Part shown: positions 10,194-19,956 of the stretch, in pieces
How positions within the stretch are numbered: position 1 is the stretch's first letter
Layout: each line of letters opens with the position of its first letter
Assembly (NCBI RefSeq): GCF_024713975.1
Contig: NC_091099.1
Location: forward strand, 892,001 to 956,000
DNA from: Paralichthys olivaceus
Taxonomy: Eukaryota > Chordata > Actinopteri > Pleuronectiformes > Paralichthyidae
Reading direction: 5' to 3'
DNA length: 64,000 nt
Made by a program: the position numbers and the translations under genes
The notes under the pieces: model-generated
Database searches by the model: none
The model's input: the letters and a program-made list of their open reading frames with translations, nothing else
Told to the model about the DNA's origin: nothing

Positions 10194-13100
10194 CTATGGG
10201 AGAAGAAGAAACAGTTGTTGATGTTGAATCACTGTGTCTCTCTCTCTCTCTCTCTCTCTGCAGCCTTCGGCTCTCTGCCCTGTCTCGCTCAGACGTGTCC
10301 CTGCAGCGTCAAATCTACTTCATGCATCGACTTGTCTGTGTCGGACTCTGGGCCCCGGCCCTCGTCCCGCCCTCGCATCCTGCTCAAGGCCCCGACTCTG
10401 GCAGAGATGGAGGAGATGAACATATCAGAGGTGAGGCCACGCAGACGACGCTTCCGTCTCTTTACCTTCTCTTTATTTTCCTCCGTCACCTCCAAACCTT
10501 ACTGATGCTGCTACTCCACTTCGCTTTTCCTTTTCCTCCTCCTTTCTCCTCCTCTGTTCTCTTCCTACTCCCTGCCCTCCCTCCTCCCTCCCTCCTCTTC
10601 CACCTCCTCCATCCTCTTCCTGCTCCGTCCTCTTCCTCCTTCGTCCCCACCACAGGAGGAGGAGTCCCCAGACAACAGCGAGCTGAAGCGGGTGGAGAGC
10701 TCCCCCATGCCTCTGAAACGGGACCGTTCCTTCTCTGAGCACGACCTGGCGTTGCTCCGTGGAGAGATGCTTCCTTCGCTCTCCGAGTCGGCCCAGCTGG
10801 ACGGGGCGGTCAGGCTGAGATTCGAGAGGCCGCGGTCCCGGACTCTGACCAGCTGCGGACCGCCACCTTACTTCAGAGGTCAGTATGGAAACGTTGGCTC
10901 GTGTGTGGAGGCAGAAAGGTAAACAGTGTGCATCTAATCACTGGTTCACATTGTTGATCGTGTCGTTGCGTGTGATAAATTTTTTTTTAACATTATGAGA
11001 CATTTTTCCTCAGATTTCTCAGAGAACTGTTCAAAGATCTTGATGAAAACAATCCGACATATTTATACGACTGATCTCTCCGAGTGTTGGGCCTCGGAGG
11101 TGTATGAGCTTTAATCAGTGAGTTGGACATGAACAGTTTCCTCATCCACTTCGCGGTCGGGGCTCGTTGGTCGGAGTCTCGTGCTCGACTGAAGGACAAA
11201 TAACGACTCTATTCACACCGGCTGCATTTCAATCCTCGTCCCACAGAGGGAGCCACAGTCACTCTGTATTTATCCTCATTCATTTTTTAATGAGCAGAAG
11301 GTTTCGATAGTTTTACACATAATTAGAGGGAAGTGTTTTTTAAGGTTTCAGCTCTTCTGCCTCAAGGAAACTGGTTGAATAACAAAAAGATGAAGACGAA
11401 ACGACGACTGTCTTCTTCTGCTATGAAACTCAAGTTCTTTATTTACCTCTCGATTTAATTTCAACCTTTATGAAACGACTCAGTGGTGGAGGAGTCACTG
11501 TCGTCTGTCTGTCCTCAGTTATACCTCTAACAGTAACCTCGTTAGATCACGGAAACAAGAGCTGTGTTGGTGAGAGCAGAGAGGCACTGACGGGGAAAGT
11601 ATGGATGGATTCTAATCAAATGTAAAGATGTGCTGATAAAGTCAAACTGAGGGAAGGAGGGCGGAGGCTAATGGGTTTGAACTGTGTGCTGCGAGTAAAC
11701 CACAGGGTGGAGGTTATCTGTGTGACGGCCATTAGCAGCCTCGCCATACAGCGATCTCCACTTCAATCCAGTCTCCATCTGTAAGAGTCTGCAAGCTGAT
11801 CCACGCTGCTGCACAGACCACAGGGTCTGAGCCTGGTGGGGGGGCAGAGCCTCTGCAGCGGGTGGATGACCAGGAGGATAAATCATGGAGCGAGGGTTGT
11901 ATAAATATGTTCATGAATATGAAATGGATCATGACCAATATCGTGTTCCTTGGTTGTGACACACAACAACAGCTCGACACATCTCAGTTTGTTGCTCGTT
12001 TATCATCGATGTAAAAACACAAAGTTACACAAACACAAACTTCGTTCACTGAGATTCAACTTGGATCTTTTGTTACTTGCTTCCTGTGATATGCAGTATG
12101 CGACTCTGCCAACAGGAGGCGCTGGAGCCTCTGGTGTGTGAGTGTGAGGAGGCCTCAGCTGATCCAAATTATCCAGAGCTGTTTACCGGCTTGTTTACTT
12201 TGCATCAGAGCCACATCGACACCTCCGTGTGAGGGATCAGAGTTTCAGCTCCAGACCCCCGACCGGCTCTGGACAGACGTCTCTCTGGGACCTGAGTTTC
12301 ACACGAGGAGCTGAAATCACTCTGCTGCGATGAGATTAATAAAACATGACAGTGTCGTCCACAGACCAACTCTGCGCAGGGCTGAGATCTGAGAGGAAGC
12401 TACACGAAGGAGGCTGATGTGTAATTCATGGACTTCCTCTCACTGATGTTGTCCTTTATTCAGTCCTGTTTACTTCTCTCCCTTCTTCATTTCCCACCCC
12501 AGCATCCTTCCCGGGTCACAGCTGGGTGCCGTCCTCCCCGGCCCGTCTGTCTCTGAGCTCAGTGGACGAGACCACGGAGGCCTCAGAGGCGGCGTCACGC
12601 TCCAGAGCTGCAGACGAGCACCAGTGGATGGTGAGGAAAACACTCTGTGACATGTTCATCACGTCAGTTTCAGTGAAAAAAACAAGTTCCTCCAGTGAAG
12701 TCAAATAATTTCCACCTGGTTCGATCACAAATCAATATTTTCTCTCAGACTTTTCTGACTTTTTGTTATTAGGAGTTTTTCTGCAGGTTTTGTGCTTCAT
12801 ATTATATTTTACATTATTTATTATTTTATGATACAAATCAAACCAAGTTAGTGACAAAAACATAATAGAAATTATAATAAGAACTTTATTTGTATAGCAT
12901 TTATCTAAACAAGGTTACAGAGTGCTTCGTGATATATGGCAAAAAAAAGAAGGAACTAAAATAAAAGGTATTAAATTCAGTTTCAAGCATCAAATCATGA
13001 CGTCATAAGGTTAAAATGAAAACGCTGCCACTGAGGGTTTTTGTTCATCAGCTGAAAACAGATGAACTCTGTGTTCAGGAGGAGTTCAGTCATCCTGTGG

Positions 13101-13281
13101 AGAGTCTCGCTCTCACCGTGGACGAGGTCATCAACGTGCGCCGAGTGCTCGTCAAAGCTGAGATGGAGAAGTTTCTTCAGAGCAAAGAGCTTTACAACAA
13201 CCTGAGGAGAGGCAAGGTGACGGAGGAGCTCCACCCGCTGCTGATCCTCACTGAGCTGACGTCACATGAGCGGACTCAGTA

Positions 13282-13312
<31 letters not shown>

Positions 13313-15927
13313 CTCAGGTTTGCTGCTGCTGCAGAGTCAAGTTCCCTCTCTTCTCGTGGCCGTCTACGTGCCTGCTGTGTAAACGGTATCGTGTTTGTTC
13401 ATATTTCACCTGTAACAGATTTGAGTTCGCGCTCGTTCAGAAGAGTTTGTGAAATGATTTAATGTTTGTGTCTCCGTCAGATCCGTCTGTGGCTCCTGCA
13501 GCGCGAAGGTAAGAACGAGAACTCTTCATCATATCACGTGTTCAGGGATGAAAAGTCATCAAACTCTTCCTGAGTTTTATTTTCCCAGCATCCCGTCGCT
13601 AAAATGATTCGGAACTCGTTCTCATCGTACATTGATTTGATTTTAAAGTTGACGTTAAAATACAGACTCTAGAAGTAAAAACTATTGTGATAATATTAAT
13701 GATAATGATTATTATAATGAATAAGTATCAAACTCCTCCAGCAGCTGAAAGACACAGGTTTGTGTTTGTCGTGGACAAATCGAATATTTGAAAGAAGGAA
13801 TAATGAAAGCAGCAGTGACTTCAGTTATAGTTCATCATGAATAATTCATTAGACACATTCTTTATAATTACTTATCATTGATCATGGAGGAACTCAGTTT
13901 AACTGTGTGTGTGTGTGTATTAAGTTTATTTTAAGATTTGACCACTTTAACAACACGCAGCGTTATTTCAGTTGAAGTTTTTGTGTTGACGTCATTTCTT
14001 CTGTTCTTTTGTCGGTTTTGATTTCGCCTCAGGCCCAGGCCATGTTGGATGTGTGGGTCTGTGCTCTGCAGGTTCTCTTTTTGTGTGCTTCTTTTTGTGT
14101 GCTTCTTTTTGTGTGCTTGTTTGTTGGGGTGCTGTGACTCATTGTGCTGTTCTATCATTGTTGTGGTGTCTGTTTGTTCATTAGTGACAGTCCTGGGTCT
14201 TTCAGCGTCTGTGTATTTAAATCTGTTGCTTGTACTTCTATAAATACTGGTATGAAAGTACTTCGCCATGTCCCATCTCAACACAGTGTCTGTCTGCGTC
14301 TCCTTGTTTTGCTCCAGATGAAGATTCCCTCGAAGAAGATGGCTCACATCCCCGTGTACACGGTGGGATTCCACAGCGCCCCCAAGAGCCACGCACACAA
14401 AAGCCAAGTCTATAAGTGAGTCTGTGTTTCTCCCTGTGAATCCAGCACAGGGCCGGTCTCAGCCGGTGGGTCGGGGTTAAAGGTCAAGGTGAATAAAACA
14501 TTTCACAATAAAAGGAGGAAGAGAACTTCATGCTGTTGGGACCATGAACTAAATTGTCCAACAATTCATAAAGAACTATTTCAATACGGTCAAGTTATGT
14601 TTTTTTTAATTAACCCAGTTCAGATTGAAACACCGTCATCAGACACAAGGGGGCGTAAAAAAACAAGAAGCCTTCAGCGCCCTCTAGTGGTGCTCTGTGT
14701 CTCTGCACACTCACTCTGGAGTATTTACTTTATTAACTTCACACATGTCAGTCAATGTAAAGCTGACTTGACCTTTTGACCAATCACTGGACTTGTTAAT
14801 CCCCCCCCCACCCACCCACACACACACACACACACACTCATCTGTGTAAATCTACCCCCCCCCTTCAAACTACTGATTGCTAACCTTCTCCAACCTGAGC
14901 AGAAACAGCCTCCGTGTTCCACCAATCACAGAGAGACGACTCAATCCAATCACCAGCTGCCCCCCCCCTCACACACACACACACACACTCTCACACACAC
15001 ACTCTCTCACACACGTGCACACACATACACACACACACACACACACTCTCTCACACACACATACACACACTCTCTCACACCTTCCCCTCTCGTGTTATAT
15101 AATCAGCAGAGAGCCGAGGCCTCTAAGCAGCCATTATGTAATAATTACTCAGCCATCATTAATATCCTCGCTCGGCCCGTGTGAGGACGGACGTGGACGA
15201 GAGCGACAAGAGGACGGAGAGATGGAGCGAGAGACGCTGAGTTAGAGAGAGAGAGGAAGAGAGAGGTGGTGATCGGTTTCTTTTAATCAGAGAAACTTGG
15301 AGGAGGGGTGGAGCCTGGGACGAACACTTTACATTTTGTTGTGGATGAAACTGCACATCCAGGAATTTGTCTCCACTTTGTTTAATTAATGACAAATAAA
15401 TAATTAACGTTATCAGACCACTTCCTGGTTCAGTTCAGCTACAAGAACGAGGCAGGTGTCGACTTTATTCTCTGATTGTCGTCTGCCTCCATCATGTATA
15501 GATAATAAAAGTCTCCCTGTCCCTCTGCAGGTCCCTGAGGAGTTTGTCCCGTCGCTCAGTGGAGGAGGAGTTCCCTCACCTCTACGCTCATGGCTGCACG
15601 CTGCGTGACATCTGCGCCGAATGCACCAAGTTCGTAGCCGATGTCATTTCCTCCAGCCGCCGGAGCCTGGACATCCTCAACAACACTCCCAAGAGGGAGG
15701 CCAGGGCCGCGGCCGCCGCCGCCGCCGCTCACAGGCCACAGCTGCAGCGTCAGTCCCACCTGGAGACTTTTCCTCAGCAGGACCCTCCCCCCCAGCCTCA
15801 CCCACAGTCACTGTGTCTCCCCCAGCTCCCTCCCCAGGCCCATCAGCAACAGCAGCAACTTCACGCGTCATTGCCTCCTTCTTCGCCGCAGCTCCGCAAC
15901 GACACGATCAACAATGTGAACCAATGA
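1212..15927 (+). CDS. spire2: Spire-type actin nucleation factor 2 (15 coding exons)
   Basis: Actin nucleator that strings actin monomers on tandem WH2 repeats and works with formins on vesicle membranes. Coding exons: 1212-1488, 5722-5765, 6021-6428, 7081-7161, 7273-7437, 8412-8498, 9011-9128, 10264-10430, 10656-10878, 12503-12630, 13079-13216, 13318-13385, 13481-13508, 14318-14415, 15531-15927. All introns are GT-AG and phases close to 808 aa; human SPIRE2 is about 714. Domains: KIND (about 22-243; [34 protein letters not shown]); WH2 cluster (about 271-395; [33 protein letters not shown]); linker with [14 protein letters not shown], which resembles SPIRE2 more than SPIRE1; Spire box (about 568-599; [16 protein letters not shown]); FYVE-like zinc finger rich in CxxC (about 613-720). 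The start at 1212 is the first in-frame ATG, with G at -3 and +4. Odd points are a Gly/Glu-rich insert in the KIND domain (exon 3) and an Ala/Gln/Pro-rich C-terminal tail instead of the usual vertebrate ending. The last exon boundary is the least certain. Confidence 0.95.
1735..2420. repeat. Inverted-repeat element in spire2 intron 1
   Basis: A perfect 26-bp inverted match lies at 1787-1812 and 2339-2364 and contains GGACCGTCAATAAATTCC. Weaker similarity extends outward over roughly 80 bp per arm. The interior (about 525 bp) codes for nothing recognisable. The form fits a non-autonomous DNA transposon with long terminal inverted repeats, or two copies of one dispersed repeat in opposite orientation. 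No target-site duplication was identified. Confidence 0.6.
3831..3896. repeat. (CA)n microsatellite
   Basis: About 33 near-perfect CA dinucleotides in spire2 intron 1. Open frames across it encode only His-Thr or Val-Cys repeats and are artefacts. Confidence 0.97.
4708..4741. repeat. (GT)n microsatellite
   Basis: Pure GT dinucleotide run in spire2 intron 1. Confidence 0.95.
5066..5112. repeat. (CA)n microsatellite
   Basis: Pure CA dinucleotide run in spire2 intron 1. Confidence 0.95.
7640..7888 (+). repeat. Dispersed repeat copy A, spire2 intron 5
   Basis: Contains GACCTTTGACCACC, a CCAAATTTGAA segment, GTTCTTGAGATATCG, tandem GGACGGAC and CATAATGCCT. The same ordered motifs occur in reverse complement at 9236-9440, so this is a dispersed family. 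Phrases of this kind recur in teleost genomes (from memory). It has no coding capacity, so a SINE-like or non-autonomous element is likely. Confidence 0.75.
8621..8738 (+). repeat. Dispersed non-autonomous repeat, copy 1
   Basis: About 118 bp (GTCCATGTCCCATCTGCTAA... through ...CATCCATCTTTATT) that reappears in the same orientation at about 60305-60430, more than 50 kb away and outside the gene. Both copies share CATGTCCCATCTGCTAACA, GATTTGGCTTCA and TCCATCTTTATT, interrupted by substitutions and small indels. It lies in spire2 intron 6 and directly abuts a LINE fragment. Confidence 0.75.
8739..8826 (+). mobile_element. LINE reverse-transcriptase fragment (decayed)
   Basis: In frame with 8618 the sequence encodes [20 protein letters not shown], the conserved reverse-transcriptase block of non-LTR retrotransposons (consensus [13 protein letters not shown]). 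Only about 28 residues remain, with no endonuclease part or 3' tail in view. It is an old LINE scrap inside spire2 intron 6. The clade (Rex1, L2 or other) cannot be decided from this length. Confidence 0.8.
9236..9440 (-). repeat. Dispersed repeat copy B (inverted), spire2 intron 7
   Basis: The reverse complement reads the same motif series as copy A at 7640-7888: GACCTTTGACCTTCACC, TACCAAATCTGAAG, GTGTTCTTGAGATATCG, CATAATGCCTCCG and the ending GGTCGCCAG. The orientation is opposite to copy A, so the two can pair across exons 6 and 7. Confidence 0.75.
9833..9982. repeat. (GA)n-rich purine tract
   Basis: About 150 bp of almost uninterrupted GA/GGA repeats in spire2 intron 7. A second purine run, (AG)15, lies at 10161-10190 shortly before exon 8. 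Encoded Arg-Glu or Ser-Leu repeats are artefacts. Confidence 0.95.
10161..10263 (+). promoter_or_regulatory. (AG)15 and (TC)n pair at the spire2 exon 8 acceptor
   Basis: (AG)15 at 10161-10190 is followed 46 nt later by (TC)11T at 10237-10259, then GCAG and exon 8. The TC run is the whole polypyrimidine tract of this 3' splice site. The upstream AG run is its perfect complement, so the pre-mRNA could form a stem of more than 20 bp over the acceptor. Confidence 0.7.
12872..12950. repeat. Dispersed repeat fragment with ACTTTATTTGTATAGCA
   Basis: The segment AAGAACTTTATTTGTATAGCATTTATC... followed by ACAGAGTGCTTCGTGATAT resembles a short dispersed element common in teleost introns (recognised from memory). 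It lies in spire2 intron 10 upstream of exon 11. No boundaries or target-site duplications were defined. Confidence 0.45.
13282..13311. repeat. (GT)n microsatellite near the spire2 exon 12 acceptor
   Basis: GT run ending 6 nt before the acceptor of exon 12 (exon starts at 13318). The 3' splice site therefore has a UG-repeat instead of a classical polypyrimidine tract. Confidence 0.85.
14810..15083. repeat. CA-rich interrupted microsatellite cluster
   Basis: Several (CA)n blocks separated by poly-C and CTCTCTC interruptions in spire2 intron 14. Encoded His-Thr repeats are artefacts. Confidence 0.85.
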
Positions 15928-15956
15928 TTAGATACACACTGTTTACCTTTCTGCCT

Positions 15957-15992
<36 letters not shown>

Positions 15993-17090
15993 ACACTGCA
16001 CACACACACACACACACACACTGACACTGCACTACACTCACACACACAAACACTCACTCACTCACTCACACACACACACACTCTGACACTACACTACACA
16101 CACACACACACACACACTGACACTGCACTACACTCACACACACAAACACTCACTCACACACACACACACACACTCACACACACTCTGACACTACACTACA
16201 CACACACACATGAATGAAAACAGTGAATGATAAAACATATTGTGTCCTTCATGGGCGGGGCAGAAGGAGACGCTCGAACCAAAATGAAAATGTGTTTTTC
16301 TTTATGCTCAAGCATCAGATGTCTTGTCGCTTGCTGGAGCCATGAAAAACTGTTGAAGCGCTATGAATCCTGGGATATGTTGGGTCGTGGAGGGTCCACC
16401 TGTTGGACGGAAGGAATCGGACAGTTGTGACAATCGGTCTTCAAACGCAGCTTCGACATCGAGTTTATAATCCAGTGAATTCTTCTTTAAATGAAGTTTT
16501 GAATGATGTGAAACGCTGCACAGAAAGTTCTTAGTGAGAATCTAGAGACACTGACTCCTCATCCATATCTCACGTGCACACACATGCACAGAGATCCTGC
16601 TCACGTTCTAAGCGCTCAGCTGGAGGAAGTTTTACCTGCAGAAGCTCTGGTGGTTAAACTCTGAGGTGGAGGTGGGTGGTGGCATTTACTCGACATGTAC
16701 CCGTAACATTTAGCTCCCTGTTGTTGCCTTGTGTTTAGTCATGAATGTAATCTAGAGGAACTGAACAGGATTCAATTTAAGATAATTCTAAGCTCGCACA
16801 TATGATATTAACTTTTATTTTGAAATCATCCTTAGAAAGGGATTTATTCGACGAGCGGCTGCTGCTTTTAAAAGTCCCGGGTACGAGCGGCTGAGGTTCG
16901 ATGGTGATGACACTGTGAATGTACAGCAGCTGTGGACTGATGCAGCTCGATGGACATGAAGCTGATGAAAGTCTCCCTCTCTCCCTCCCTCCCTCCCTCT
17001 CCCTCCCCGCGGACGCTTGTGATCTGCTCTGTTTTTTTTTTGTAAACACTAGAAAAACCTCAACTGCAATAAAACCCAACGACAAACACG
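15928..17090 (+). other. Probable spire2 3' UTR
   Basis: No coding exon follows the stop at 15927. A candidate poly(A) signal AATAAA lies at 17068-17073. The start of the UTR is filled by a CA-rich array (15958-16211). A later AATAAA near 17534 is an alternative end. The UTR end is inferred from the signal alone. Confidence 0.5.
15958..16211. repeat. Compound CA array with a ~97-bp higher-order repeat
   Basis: (CA)n blocks are punctuated by CTGACACTGCACTACACTC and CTGACACTACACTACAC phrases. A block starting near 16021 is repeated from about 16118 with the same order of interruptions. The array therefore grew by duplication of a ~97-bp module and not only by dinucleotide slippage. It begins 30 bp after the spire2 stop codon. 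Confidence 0.8.
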
Positions 17091-18169
17091 AGCACTGCTG
17101 CGTCTGTGAGTTTCACTCATCACTCCTGGCTCCTCGAGAGTGAATGGAAGGTTTTAATCGTTCAGTGAAGAGATGTTGTTTTGTTCTTTTCTCCATCAGG
17201 TGAATTAAAAGCTTTTCTCCTGCTTCATTGAAAAAGTCCTGAATAAGACAAATTGAGGAAACTGTTGAGAAGCTCCAGATTACAAACGAAGGGTTCGGTT
17301 TCCACTTTGGGAAGATGATGACTGTAAAAGATTCAGTGAGAGAACCATCGATCCTCCGCCCCCAACAATCACACATGTTCCAGGACGTCCTGAATCATTC
17401 GGGTCTGAACTCTCGGGCTCTGGATTTATACTGACGCTGTTGATCCCATGTGGAACCTTTAGCTCCTGCGTGTTTCAGTGAGCAGGTCACAGGTTCCATG
17501 TTTCTGTGACACACTGAATGAATCAGTTTATGAATAAAAAGAAAATAGTTTTCTAATGTTTGAGCAGCAGATTCAGAGCTGAGTTCACACGAGTCAACTC
17601 TAACTCGATAGAGCCTAAACAGAAGTTGTAGGATTTTGCTTTCAAAATAAAGGCTTGTCGAACAGATCGGTCTTTCTCTTGATTAATGACCCTTTGTACC
17701 TTTATTTTGAAAAGTGCTCTGTTTCTCATTATTTCATTAAGTTTGAACATTTGAATTCTTCAGGTCCTGAAACTTTAAATTGTGTTTCTTTAACCTCTTA
17801 TTTTGTAATGCACACGTGATCAAAGAGAATATGTCCATGTATTATTTCTTTTAATGACATTCAGGCTTTTTACTTGAATTATATGTATTTGTGTTTTTAT
17901 TGTTTTACTCTCATACCCTTTATTACATATGTTTTTTTCTGGATTGTTTTCCTATTACAATTAATTAAAATGAATTCAATTAAAACGAATGTTTTCCAGA
18001 TTAATAAAAGAAGTGAATTTAGTGAAGAAATGTACAGTTTTGATAAACATCTGATTTTTATCCAACATTTTCAAAACCTGCTCAGAAAATCTGTGGCTTT
18101 ATTTTGAAAGGTCTGACCGGATGTTGTCTTATTTAGTTCTGGTTCTTTTTACAGGAGAAGTGAACAACA
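17091..18169. other. Intergenic spire2-sntb2, no gene seen
   Basis: AT-rich sequence without exons that could be tied to a family. Short open frames (60-87 codons) lack domains. Several AATAAA or ATTAAA-like hexamers could be alternative spire2 polyadenylation sites. Confidence 0.5.
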
Positions 18170-18712
18170 ACAAACTCTCCCTCTTCTCCTCTCTCTCTCC
18201 CTCTTCTTCTCCTCCTCCAGTCCCCCCTCTCTCCTATTCTTTTCCTTCTCCCCCCCTCACTCTTCTTCTTCTTTCCATCTCTCGTTCTCTGCCTCTCCTC
18301 TTCTTCCTTTCCTTTAGTCTCCTCCTCTCTTCTCCTCCCTCTCTTCTCCTCCTCTCTTCTCCTCTCTCTCTTCTCCTCCTCTCTTCTCCTCTCTCTCTTC
18401 TCCTCCTCTCTCTCCCTGCCCCTCTCCTCCTCCCTCCCACTCTTCTCCTCCCTCCCCTCTCTCTCTCTCTTCTCCTCCCTCTCTTCTCCTCTCTCTCTCT
18501 CTCTCTTCTCCTCCTCCTCCCCTCCCTCCTCTCTCTCCCTCCCTCCTCCTCTCCCTCCCCTCCCTCCTCCTCCTCCTCCTCCCTCCCTCCCCTCTCTCTC
18601 TCCCTCCCCCTCTCCTCCTCCCTCCCACTCTTCTCCTCCTCCCTCTCTCCTCCTCCCTCCCTCTCTCCTCCTCCCCCTCTCCTCCTCCCTCCTCCCCTCT
18701 CTCTCTCCCCCT
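18170..18712. repeat. Long polypyrimidine (CT/CCT) tract before sntb2
   Basis: About 540 bp with almost only C and T on the plus strand (TCTCC, TCTTC, CCTCCC modules), ending some 130 bp before the sntb2 start codon. Such homopurine-homopyrimidine mirror-like DNA can form triplexes (H-DNA). Large open frames here (Ser/Leu/Pro on plus; Glu/Arg/Gly up to 418 codons on minus) are compositional artefacts. Confidence 0.93.
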
Positions 18713-18839
18713 CGGGCCCGTGTAGTGGGTGTGTCGATGCGGGCCAGTGGCTCCGTGTCTCTCCCTGAACCAGGGACCGAGCAGCGGCTGAGTTCAGAGT
18801 GAACCCGCCTCCGAGCAGCGCACTAACCGCGGGAGGGGA

Positions 18840-19911
18840 ATGGCGGTCTGGACCCGAGCGGACAAGAACGGTCAACTGGACCTTCTGCTCCGGGACCGTT
18901 GGATCCGAGTGTCCGCCGAGCTCACCCGGGAGACGCTGACTCTGACGGCCGAGGCGGAGGTGTCCGGACCGGGGGGGAACCACTGGGACAACTCCTCCGC
19001 GGGCCTGCGGAATGGGATCTCCAACGGAAACGACCCGGGGACGAGTCCGGGGAACTCTGGCCGCGGTCCGGACCAACTCCAGAGCCAGAACTCCGGGAGC
19101 CGGGGGCGAAGCTCCAGCCCAGGACGAGGGGGTGTCAGTCGGGGTCAACACGACGGAAACTACAGCCCCGGGAAGTACCCGAATAACGGCACAAACTCTA
19201 ACTTTGGAAGTCCCGGCTCCAGCTACGGCAGTCCCGGGTCCAGCTTCGGGTCGAGGCAGGGAGACTTCCCCGTTAGTCTGGACGGTTCCTCGGAGGCGGT
19301 GCGGAAGGTCCGGGTTGTCAAACAGGAGTCTGGCGGGCTGGGGATCAGTATCAAGGGGGGGCGAGAGAACCGGATGCCCATCCTCATCTCCAAGATCTTC
19401 CCGGGGCTGGCCGCCGACCAGAGCCGGGCTCTCCGGGTGGGGGACGCGATCCTGTCGGTGAACGGGAACGACCTCCGGGAGGCGACGCACGACCTGGCGG
19501 TGCAGGCGCTGAAGAAGGCGGGGAAAGAGGTGACGCTGGAGGGTGAGTTGGCCAACGCGACAGCGGGGATTTAAGGCCCGAGATTAGGCTGCTGAGGTCC
19601 GGGTGCACGTCTCTGAGCTCCGGCTCTTTGCACGTGGATGTTTGGGGAGTGAGAGAAAACACGAATGGTCCCACATCAGGTTTTTATTCTTTAAACTAAA
19701 CTCACATGTTGACACCAGAAGTTAATGATAATTCAACCTCAACACAGACTCACAATGAGACGAGCTGATGCAAGAGACTCCAATAAAAACTATACAAGAA
19801 TAAAAACAAAGCAAAGACACGAAGATAGAGTCGTTCTGTAAAAGTTTAACTAAATATATTCACATTCAGAACAAGCTGCTTTTTAAATAAAGAACCACAA
19901 GATGAACATCT

Positions 19912-19956
<45 letters not shown>

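Noticed and set aside
10133-10738. 201-codon plus-strand frame across spire2 exons 8-9
   Set aside because: It runs through AG and CT repeats and intron 8 and reads exons 8 and 9 out of frame. The correct spire2 frame is supported by splice sites and homology.
18234-19490. 418-codon open frame on the minus strand, Glu/Arg/Gly-rich
   Set aside because: It is antisense to the CT tract and to the GC-rich sntb2 exon 1. The composition mirrors the repeat, there are no splice signals or domains, and the plus strand encodes a clear syntrophin.
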